Below, piece by piece: positions 1 to 6,105 of a DNA stretch of 7,292 nt. Made by a program: the position numbers and the translations under genes. The stretch spans positions 1 to 7,292 of the forward strand of contig JAEDMP010000097.1 of NCBI GenBank assembly GCA_016302965.1, given 5' to 3'. The stretch's first letter is position 1; each line of letters begins with the position of its first letter. The stretch is from Bacteroidaceae bacterium (GTDB lineage: Bacteria > Bacteroidota > Bacteroidia > Bacteroidales > Bacteroidaceae). A model generated the notes under the pieces. That model did no database searches. It saw only the letters and a program-made list of their open reading frames with translations, and was not told the origin of the DNA.

Positions 1-95
1 TCCGAGTCATCCTGAGGATAGTTGTCACATCCCGAGAGACTGGTTATGCAGCCCATGGCGAGGAGAAGTATATAGAGAAATGTTCTTCTTTTCAT
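1..95 (-). CDS. N-terminus of a lipoprotein, cut by the left window edge
   Basis: Only the first 31 codons are present. They read as a positively charged start (MKRR), a hydrophobic core (TFLYILLLAMGCITS) and a lipobox LSGC with Cys at residue 23, followed by DNYPQDDS. This is a signal-peptidase-II lipoprotein leader, so the product is expected to be lipidated and held in the inner or outer membrane. The acidic stretch after the Cys would suit surface export in Bacteroidetes (inference). The ATG lies 20 bp after the stop of the upstream PEGA-barrel gene, so they are probably co-transcribed. The leader resembles that of the BACON lipoprotein at 3973-6057: MKR start, Cys at 23, then D-D or D-N. 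That gene also follows a PEGA-barrel gene, so a BACON-type lipoprotein is the best guess, but the body of the protein is not visible. The reading frame is open to the edge. Confidence 0.82.
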   Translation of the reverse strand, partial: MKRRTFLYILLLAMGCITSLSGCDNYPQDDS

Positions 96-115
96 AGAGA
101 TTATCATTAAAACGA

Positions 116-1975
116 TTAAAAACTGAAATGGACACCGATTAGGCAGTTGAAACCATTGGCCCATCCTTTGATCTTGGAAGAAACGGCAGACAAGTCATCA
201 TAGACATTGGACTTGGATAACGCCAAACCATATTCAGGAGCAACCACCAAAGCGAAAGATTTGGACAGGCGGTAATCCGCTCTTACCCCTACACTTCCCT
301 TGATGGCATAACCCTCAGATTCAGATGCCCTCACAGCAAGCAAGCCTGCCCCTGCCTGTGGTGTCAGACGCAATCGGGAGCCGGCAGAGATGCCCCATCC
401 TATCTTGGCTCCTATCTGAATGTTCTGATACGATTCTTCTATCGGAATCAACGAATCTGACGAATTATTCCAATACACGGTTTCCTTGGCCAAGCCACAC
501 AAGCAATAGGCTTCTATATTGAAATGCGAGAGGAATGTGCCGACGGCAAGCCCTACCCCCATGTTGGAACCCAGCAGGAAACTGGGTTGGAGATAAAACG
601 TTGTAGCCGCCTGCTTAGCGGATGGAGTCTTGGGAGCGGACGGCTTCCCGGGTTTCTGGCCATCTGCAGGACTCAAACGTGCTTCCACTGTCGTAATCTC
701 CTTCTGCTTGACATGGACGGTCTGCTCCACCTGCTGGTATTTATCCAACACAAGGCTCACACGGTGTTCTCCCGTCAACACATGGTCAATCTTTTTGGGC
801 GTTTTCAGTCCCAGATCCTTGCCGTCCAAGTAAATCTGTGCTCCCGAAGGAGTGGACGTGACATAGAGAGAGCCTTCGATAGGAAGCGGACTGTCCACGA
901 CAAAGGTCTCGGCCTCTCCCGACTTCACCAGGATCTGCTTTTTGGAAGAAACATGATGGGGTAAACGGCATTCAACATCATACACACCGGCACGCAGAGG
1001 GCCTTTCCATATACTCTTGCCCTTGCTGACTCCGTTGATGAAAATCTCTGCATCGTTGCCCACCTGGATGGTCGTCTCGGCAAAGTTCGACTCCAACCGG
1101 GGGCTCAACGTCGTGGTTTCGCCAAGACGAATCTCAAACGTACGCTCAAAGGTTTTGAAGAGTTCGCCGTTGCTGATCATCAGCTGATAGTCATTCCGGC
1201 ACTCCATGCGTCCCGATTTGTAAGGAACCGTACCGACCTTTCGGTTGTTGATATAAACCTCGGCTCCTTTGATGCCATAATCATCTGTAATGACCAAATA
1301 ACCGAAGTTGGGCTTCAGCGTCACCTGCTCCACGTGGTTGTCAGCACCGTTCTCCAGTGTCAGTTTCCCCTGGGCTGTCTGGTAGCTGTCTGCCGACACT
1401 TCATAGAGATAGACACCGGTAGGCATCAGCCGGTCGATACACCCTTGCGCATCCACCGTTCCCCACAGCTGATAGCTGTCATTGGAGCCCTCAGCCTTTA
1501 CCTTGACGATGGCTCCTTCGTTGGCCGGAGTAACCTTGAACTGGACGACACGCTGCACCAGTGTGGGAGCCTCTACGCTGAGCACCATCCGATAGGTTTT
1601 CCCCGCTTTGACAGTCTGCGGCAAGGAGTATCTGACGGTCTTGTAACCCTCCCGACGGATGGTCACATTTTTGGCATTGCGCTGGACAAACACCCAAAGC
1701 TCGCCATCACGCATCTCCTTGCTGCTCTTCAGGTAATTGAAATCAAACAGGAACTGGCTCAGGTCATCATCTTCGTTGTCTGTACTTACTTTGATGATGG
1801 CATAGATGGCACCATCGCCATCATCTTTTGCCAACTCATGGGCTGTCATGTCCTGTTGGTCCAGATAGCATTCGGCCACGCGGAACTTGAGGTCTTGTGC
1901 CTTGATTCCGTTCCAGCAGACCGTGAATTGCATCAGGAACATCAGAAACCATAATCGTTTCATATTGAATGTCAT
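116..1975 (-). CDS. PEGA-repeat protein with C-terminal outer-membrane beta-barrel
   Basis: 619 residues. The N-terminus MKRLWFLMFLMQFTV... is a type I signal peptide with probable cleavage after IKA (residue 26). I took the ATG at 1975 because an A-rich stretch precedes it; the Met at residue 5 (position 1963) also gives a good signal peptide. Residues about 28-140 form an N-terminal domain I do not recognise. Residues about 145-434 hold four PEGA-like repeats; the last is the most typical (TPSGAQIYLDG, about 375-385). A Pro/Lys/Ala-rich linker (about 435-457) leads to about 160 residues of alternating beta-strand pattern with conserved Gly and aromatic residues, starting FYLQPSF and ending GVHFSF. 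The terminal Phe fits the C-terminal signal recognised by the BAM complex. I read it as a small outer-membrane barrel anchoring PEGA domains in the periplasm or on the surface. It is a paralog of the gene at 6106-7292: barrel and adjoining PEGA repeats are roughly half identical by eye. No catalytic motif is visible. Confidence 0.93.
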   Translation of the reverse strand: MTFNMKRLWFLMFLMQFTVCWNGIKAQDLKFRVAECYLDQQDMTAHELAKDDGDGAIYAIIKVSTDNEDDDLSQFLFDFNYLKSSKEMRDGELWVFVQRNAKNVTIRREGYKTVRYSLPQTVKAGKTYRMVLSVEAPTLVQRVVQFKVTPANEGAIVKVKAEGSNDSYQLWGTVDAQGCIDRLMPTGVYLYEVSADSYQTAQGKLTLENGADNHVEQVTLKPNFGYLVITDDYGIKGAEVYINNRKVGTVPYKSGRMECRNDYQLMISNGELFKTFERTFEIRLGETTTLSPRLESNFAETTIQVGNDAEIFINGVSKGKSIWKGPLRAGVYDVECRLPHHVSSKKQILVKSGEAETFVVDSPLPIEGSLYVTSTPSGAQIYLDGKDLGLKTPKKIDHVLTGEHRVSLVLDKYQQVEQTVHVKQKEITTVEARLSPADGQKPGKPSAPKTPSAKQAATTFYLQPSFLLGSNMGVGLAVGTFLSHFNIEAYCLCGLAKETVYWNNSSDSLIPIEESYQNIQIGAKIGWGISAGSRLRLTPQAGAGLLAVRASESEGYAIKGSVGVRADYRLSKSFALVVAPEYGLALSKSNVYDDLSAVSSKIKGWANGFNCLIGVHFSF

Positions 1976-2070
1976 GTCTTTGGTTATTTATTTTGAATTG
2001 ATTCGTTTGGCGTATGGGTATCCAATCATGCTTATTCGCATCTGCCATCAAGCCGTATCGCCCTATTTCC

Positions 2071-2139
2071 GTTGTATTCAGTCCGCCCTCTGCTTGTGGC
2101 GGCTCCGCACGCCACAGCCGAGGTCTGACTGAATACAAC
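2071..2139. repeat. Large imperfect inverted repeat (hairpin or cruciform) between two genes
   Basis: The outer arms GTTGTATTCAGTC (2071-2083) and GACTGAATACAAC (2127-2139) are perfect 13-bp reverse complements. Pairing continues inward to give 20-nt arms (2071-2090 with 2120-2139) containing only two C/T mismatches. After a short internal loop, a second perfect 7-bp stem follows: TGTGGCG (2095-2101) with CGCCACA (2110-2116), around an 8-nt loop. It lies 37 bp beyond the stop codon of the fimbrillin-Big2-FGE gene and about 95 bp before the next start. No U-tract follows it in the minus-strand transcript, so it is not a standard intrinsic terminator there; T-rich DNA occurs only on the plus-strand side, where no gene reads. 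It could be a DNA hairpin assisting retrohoming into the upstream variable region, an RNA-stabilising or attenuating structure, or a REP/MITE-like dispersed repeat. No target-site duplication is evident. The rest of the 1976-2176 spacer shows no Bacteroidetes promoter consensus (TAnnTTTG). Confidence 0.85.
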
Positions 2140-2176
2140 TTTACTTTCTTGCTTTTTGCCTTTTGGAAAGAACTCG

Positions 2177-3949
2177 CTATAAGGCCAGACGGACGCCGAG
2201 GTTGTGGCTCCGGAGGGACGGGATGCCGTAGCTGCGATTAGCACAGCGACAGCCCTCAGCTATGTCGTACCAGCTACCGCCACGAAACATACGGTTAGTG
2301 CCAGTGGTAGGGCCTGTAGGATCTGTCTGAGCACTGCTGCTATAAGTACCCTTCCAGTCACTGCACCACTCCCAAACATTACCACTCATATCATAGATAC
2401 CCAGTTCGTTGGCAGCCTTAGTCTTCACAGCGTGTGTCTTGCTGCTACTGTTACCATTGTACCACGCCACATCACCTATGATATTGCTACCACTATAAGT
2501 ATATCCCTTGCTCTTATTGCCGCCACGGGCAGCAAACTCCCATTCTGCCTCGGTCGGCATACGGAAGTTCTCGCCTGTCAGGTCGTTGAGCTTCGTGATG
2601 AACGACTGTACATCCTCGTAGCTGATGTAATAAGCAGGATAGTTATCGCCAAGACCATAGGTACTCGACCATGAATAATAGACATCCGATGTGGGAGAAT
2701 ACCCCGTCACCGCCTTCCACAGTGCCTGTGTCACCTCGGTTTCACCCATATAGTAATCCTTGCTGATGGTCACGCTGTGTATAGGCTTTCCTTCGTAATT
2801 TCCTGTGCCACCCATCTGGAAAGTTCCTGCCTCCACAAGTTTCATCGTAAACGTAACGCCACCTACAGTAAAGGTGCGCGTCTCTTTAATAACCTTTACG
2901 GTACACGTTGCCTTAACACTACTATTAGATACCGACTGCACCGTAATAGTAGCTGTGCCTTCTTTCACGGCAGTCACCTTACCATTATTATCCACAGTGG
3001 CTACAGCCGAATTTGAAGAACTCCAAGTGACGCTCTTGTCGTAGGCATTATCAGGTGATATAGTAGCCGTCAGTTGGGTTGTACTTCCGGGCTTAATAGA
3101 CACACTTGTCTTGTCGAGCGTGATTCCAGTAACACCTTGGAGGATCATCCAGCCGCGGTGGTCTTCGCTTGTGGGCAAAGTAAGGAAACCGCTCTTGCCA
3201 GGTTTGAGTACAGAGGAGGATGCGTCGAAGACTGTTCGGTAGGTGTTGTCGCTGGTGATGGTCAGTGTGGGGGAATCTGCAAATACACAATAGATATAAG
3301 GTGTTGAACCATTGGCAGCCACTGTTGTCTGCACATGGGCAGTGGAAGTGGTAAACTCGCCTGTAGCGCGCGAGAAGGAAGAGTAGGTCTTCACTCCTTC
3401 AACCGTGGCCTCAGTGCCCGATGCACCCTCAAAGCGGATGCGTCCCGTAAGTGGAGCAAGCGACACCGTGACCGTCATGTCTCCATCCTCGGGATAGACG
3501 AAAGTACCCTCGGTGCAGGCATAGACTGCCTTGTCGCTCGACAAGGTGAAAGTCTGTTTCTGCAAGTCGTTCACGCCCTCTATAAAGTAAGCCTCTGCCT
3601 TGCGCTCCGTAGTGCATGTGAGATAGCTCTTGTAGCCCTCATACATCACCTCGCCCCACTCCTGCTTGGTGGCATCATAGTGCACGTAAGCCTGCACCTT
3701 GTTGCCATCCTTGTCGGAAAGCAAGAGATACACTACATCGCCGTCCTGCCAGGCATCCGAGGCAGCGCGTGTACCGTCACCATTTATTTCAAACCCCGAA
3801 CAGTTAATGTTCAACCGTACTTTGGCACTGTGCCATCCACCCGTTTCGGGTTCGGATTCGCTGCCTGTTTCTTCCTGGCTGCAAGAGCCCAGCATTGCCG
3901 CCATCCCTATCAGAAGGGCAACCGTGAAAAATGAAAAGATCTTCTTCAT
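2177..3949 (-). CDS. Mosaic lipoprotein: fimbrillin-like, Big2 and FGE/C-type-lectin domains (candidate diversified adhesin)
   Basis: 590 residues. MKKIFSFFTVALLIGMAAMLGSC is a lipoprotein leader with lipobox Cys23, followed by an acidic tail (SQEETGSESEPE) that may favour surface display. Residues about 41-262 resemble Bacteroidales fimbrillin/Mfa-like proteins: a TRAASDAW-QDGD motif at 60-71 followed by beta-rich sequence. Residues about 273-353 are a Big2 Ig-like domain (VTGITLDKTSVSI... VTWSSSNSAVATVD... GTATITV). Residues about 359-590 are an FGE-sulfatase (SUMF1-type) domain, with GTFQMGG, ETEVTQALW, RMPTEAEWEFAARGG (463-477), MSGNVWEWCSDW (521-532) and RGGSW (556-560). The paired catalytic cysteines of true formylglycine-generating enzymes are not at the expected place; only C567 and C569 lie in that region, so a binding role in the C-type-lectin fold is more likely than catalysis. 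The last 30 codons have the codon pattern of a DGR variable region (separate entry). The start is 23 bp after the BACON gene stop, behind an A-rich leader, so co-transcription is likely. Confidence 0.95.
   Translation of the reverse strand: MKKIFSFFTVALLIGMAAMLGSCSQEETGSESEPETGGWHSAKVRLNINCSGFEINGDGTRAASDAWQDGDVVYLLLSDKDGNKVQAYVHYDATKQEWGEVMYEGYKSYLTCTTERKAEAYFIEGVNDLQKQTFTLSSDKAVYACTEGTFVYPEDGDMTVTVSLAPLTGRIRFEGASGTEATVEGVKTYSSFSRATGEFTTSTAHVQTTVAANGSTPYIYCVFADSPTLTITSDNTYRTVFDASSSVLKPGKSGFLTLPTSEDHRGWMILQGVTGITLDKTSVSIKPGSTTQLTATISPDNAYDKSVTWSSSNSAVATVDNNGKVTAVKEGTATITVQSVSNSSVKATCTVKVIKETRTFTVGGVTFTMKLVEAGTFQMGGTGNYEGKPIHSVTISKDYYMGETEVTQALWKAVTGYSPTSDVYYSWSSTYGLGDNYPAYYISYEDVQSFITKLNDLTGENFRMPTEAEWEFAARGGNKSKGYTYSGSNIIGDVAWYNGNSSSKTHAVKTKAANELGIYDMSGNVWEWCSDWKGTYSSSAQTDPTGPTTGTNRMFRGGSWYDIAEGCRCANRSYGIPSLRSHNLGVRLAL
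2198..2269 (-). other. Candidate DGR variable region (VR) at the 3' end of the FGE/C-type-lectin domain
   Basis: This covers residues 561-584 of the gene at 2177-3949. In coding order the codons after RGGSW are TAC GAC ATA, GCT, GAG GGC, then the framework TGT CGC TGT GCT AAT CGC, then AGC TAC GGC ATC, CCG TCC, CTC, CGG, AGC CAC AAC CTC, and GGC. Eleven of the positions that normally vary in this family end in C and carry assorted bases at positions 1 and 2, as expected if a template reads AAC there and adenines were randomised. One of these codons is still AAC. Framework residues C-R-C-A-N-R, P-S, R and G are intact. The coding 3' end (2181-2220) is about 70% GC by hand count, which suits an initiation-of-mutagenic-homing site at the VR end, and an inverted repeat lies downstream. 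The exact boundaries need the template. Without a template repeat or reverse transcriptase in view this remains an inference. The alternative is an ordinary FGE-family C-terminus with strong C bias at third positions. Confidence 0.66.
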
Positions 3950-3972
3950 TGTATCGTTGTTTTTTTAATTTA

Positions 3973-6057
3973 TTATCGTATCAGTTTGTTCCAGTCGCTG
4001 TCATCATCATAGCCTGTAACCGTCACTTTGAAAGCAGAACTGCCACCCACCACGCTCCAGTCTTCATCGGGCGAAAATCCATCCTTGCCGGGTCCCTGAC
4101 TCTTGACACGCTGGACAACAGGAATCTCGATGGTCTTGGACTCACCCGCTACCAATCCCGTAAGACTGACGACAACCTTGCCTTCACGCTTGTCGGCCGT
4201 TGTATTCTCTGTGGCGGTCACGGTGAAAGTCTTGCCGTTCTGCCGGATGGTCAACCATGTGTCGCTTGCCGTGACGGAATAGCTGCCATCGGTATCCACC
4301 GTTACGGGGTCCGAAGTACCACCCCGATAATAGAAGTAGATGTCACGGGTGTCAACCTTCAGATAGCGTGCATCCTGCAGGATGACTGCCCTGACCGGTA
4401 TGGCGTAAGAGGGGGTGATTGCCACCGTGTCCTTGCGAGCATTGACAGAGGGATTGTCGGCAGCAGTAGCTGTCACCTCAATCGTGCCTGTTCCCGACGA
4501 AGGACTAACCGACAGCCATGCAGCCTTTTTACTTGCCGTCCAGGAGTCATCCGAGGCAATGGTTAGCTGATGGGAGCCGCCTGTTGAGGGCAGGGCATTA
4601 AACTGGGTAGGCGCCAGCGTCAGATAGTGGGCTGCCTGGGTAACGAGGATGGTCTTTTCCGTATTTCCCACCTTCACGGTGACAAGCGCCTCCCGAGGCT
4701 GGTCCGTGGTGTTTTCTGATGCAGTGGCAGTAACAGTGGCCGTACCCTTGCCCGAAGCGGGAGAAAGTGTGAGCCAGGACTGATTGGACGTGGCTGTCCA
4801 GGAACCGTCGGTCGTGACGGTAACGGTCTGGCTGCCGCTCTTGGCTTCGAACTGCAAGGAGGCTATCAGATTGTCAAAGGTACGTCCCTTCTGGCTGACC
4901 GTAATGTCCTGCTGAATGGAAAGACCCTCAATGCCGATGGTAACGACTCCAGAACGGGAGGCTGTCAGGCTGTTGTCTGCTGCACGGAGAGTCAAGGTGG
5001 CGTCGCCCTTACTGTTCTCAGGAGATGCACTGACCCAATCCGGTTTGGCCAGCACCTTCCATTCCATATTAGAGCCTACTTCAATGTCGCGGCTGCAGGC
5101 ATCCGCATCGAAACTGACAGCCGAAGGCGATACATTCAGATAGATACCCGCCTGCTCCACCTTCACCTGCACCACGCTGGACGAACCAATCATAAACTGC
5201 ACATAGCCCGTACGGCCAGAGGCAGAGGCATTGGGCGACACCTCCAGCACGATATCCGAGGTGCCGGCATCGCCTTGTTCGGGAGTGACACTCAGCCAGG
5301 AATAACTGCTGTAAGAGGCTATCCAGGGGGCATCGGATTCGATGCGCATATTCACCCGACCACCTTCCCTGCCTACGACAATAGGAGTAGTTTGAGAGAC
5401 GGTCAGTCCGGAACCCTCCTGCATAACCGTAACCGTTTTGGTTAACGTTCCATTGAGATACACCGTAGCGGTACGGACGGAAGTGGTGGGATTGGCAGTG
5501 GCCGTGATGGTCAGCGTCTTCCTGTCATCAGAAATGGCGTACTGAAGCCATGACTCCGAACAGGTGATGTCAAAGGATAAATTAGTAGCGACGGTAACGG
5601 TCTTCGATTCCCCTTTGGCTGCCAGTTCGAGTGAGGTTTCGGAAAGATTCATATAAGGTGTAGCCATGATCTGTGTCACCTCAATATTCTTTTTGTAAGT
5701 GTAATCGGCTACTTCTGACTGGAGTGTCAGCACACAGCTACGTACAAGGTCGGAAGAGAAATTCTCGCTCACACTGGCCGACAATGTCACGCTATTGCTG
5801 CCCGATGTGGGAGACAGCGTCAGCCAGTCGTCCATCCCGGAAATACGCCAAGGGGTATTGACAGCCTCCAGACGGAAGTCCTTGGAGGATGCTGTATAAG
5901 GAAAGGACAGCAGACTCTCCAAACAATGCAGATAGCGGGCTGACAATGAAGGTTCCAAATAATCGTTTTCACCGACAAGTTTATCATCACAGCTTGGAAA
6001 GCATGAGATGAAACACATCATCAGCACATATATATAATAAGGTGTATGTCTTTTCAT
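3973..6057 (-). CDS. Lipoprotein with seven tandem BACON domains
   Basis: 694 residues from the ATG at 6057. An in-frame ATG at 6081 would add eight residues; I prefer 6057 because it gives a classic leader (MKRHTPYYIYVLMMCFIS) with the lipobox Cys at residue 23, as in the other two lipoproteins here. After Cys come DDK and an acidic stretch. Seven BACON-type beta-sandwich repeats follow at about 39-129, 135-214, 217-303, 305-391, 394-475, 478-563 and 565-649. Each has a central Trp near a WL(S/T)xSP-like motif (W78, W170, W254, W341, W428, W514, W601) and ends in a V-x-Q-type strand. A 45-residue tail (650-694), Gly/Asp-rich and ending DDDSDWNKLIR, matches nothing I know. BACON domains are usually appended to glycoside hydrolases or proteases and are thought to bind carbohydrate, mucin or other ligands. 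Here no enzyme domain is present, so the protein is probably a surface binding or spacer lipoprotein. It starts 48 bp after the PEGA-barrel gene and stops 23 bp before the fimbrillin-Big2-FGE gene, probably in one operon. Confidence 0.94.
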   Translation of the reverse strand: MKRHTPYYIYVLMMCFISCFPSCDDKLVGENDYLEPSLSARYLHCLESLLSFPYTASSKDFRLEAVNTPWRISGMDDWLTLSPTSGSNSVTLSASVSENFSSDLVRSCVLTLQSEVADYTYKKNIEVTQIMATPYMNLSETSLELAAKGESKTVTVATNLSFDITCSESWLQYAISDDRKTLTITATANPTTSVRTATVYLNGTLTKTVTVMQEGSGLTVSQTTPIVVGREGGRVNMRIESDAPWIASYSSYSWLSVTPEQGDAGTSDIVLEVSPNASASGRTGYVQFMIGSSSVVQVKVEQAGIYLNVSPSAVSFDADACSRDIEVGSNMEWKVLAKPDWVSASPENSKGDATLTLRAADNSLTASRSGVVTIGIEGLSIQQDITVSQKGRTFDNLIASLQFEAKSGSQTVTVTTDGSWTATSNQSWLTLSPASGKGTATVTATASENTTDQPREALVTVKVGNTEKTILVTQAAHYLTLAPTQFNALPSTGGSHQLTIASDDSWTASKKAAWLSVSPSSGTGTIEVTATAADNPSVNARKDTVAITPSYAIPVRAVILQDARYLKVDTRDIYFYYRGGTSDPVTVDTDGSYSVTASDTWLTIRQNGKTFTVTATENTTADKREGKVVVSLTGLVAGESKTIEIPVVQRVKSQGPGKDGFSPDEDWSVVGGSSAFKVTVTGYDDDSDWNKLIR
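4111..5943 (-). repeat. Seven tandem BACON-domain coding repeats
   Basis: The repeat units, in coding order, occupy about 5943-5671, 5655-5416, 5409-5149, 5145-4885, 4878-4633, 4626-4369 and 4365-4111, so each is 240-275 bp. The repeats are clear at protein level (the WL-S/T motif, the A-x-x-N segment before a V-x-V strand, and the closing V-x-Q strand) but strongly diverged in DNA. I see no long exact direct repeats, so this is an old amplification and not a recent slippage array. Units 5 and 6 are the most alike, both carrying the WL(T/S)xSP(A/S)SGxGT stretch. Boundaries are by eye and may be off by several residues. Confidence 0.8.
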
Positions 6058-6105
6058 CTTGATTCGTATTACGTGATTCATGTGGATGCGTATGACTAAC
6101 AGTTT

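Noticed and set aside
1334..1954. 206-codon plus-strand open frame opposite the left PEGA-barrel gene
   Set aside because: It is antisense to a convincing gene with signal peptide, repeats and a paralog; its translation shows no domain pattern or leader. The same applies to plus-strand frames at 524-964, 3335-3934, 3931-4566 and 6577-7239.
2071..2139. Inverted repeat as an insertion sequence or as a plain intrinsic terminator
   Set aside because: There is no transposase and no obvious target duplication, and no U-tract follows it in the direction of transcription.
1976..2176. Bacteroidetes-type promoter (TTTG and TAnnTTTG) in the spacer before the left PEGA-barrel gene
   Set aside because: No TAnnTTTG match on the minus strand of the spacer; short TTTG words occur only on the plus strand.
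2177..2830. Annotation as an active formylglycine-generating (sulfatase-maturing) enzyme
   Set aside because: The catalytic cysteine pair is not at its place; the fold is better read as a binding module.
6055..6081. Upstream ATG at 6081 as start of the BACON lipoprotein
   Set aside because: It would add eight residues before the MKRH leader; starting at 6057 places the lipobox Cys at residue 23 as in the two other lipoproteins. Not excluded, only less likely.
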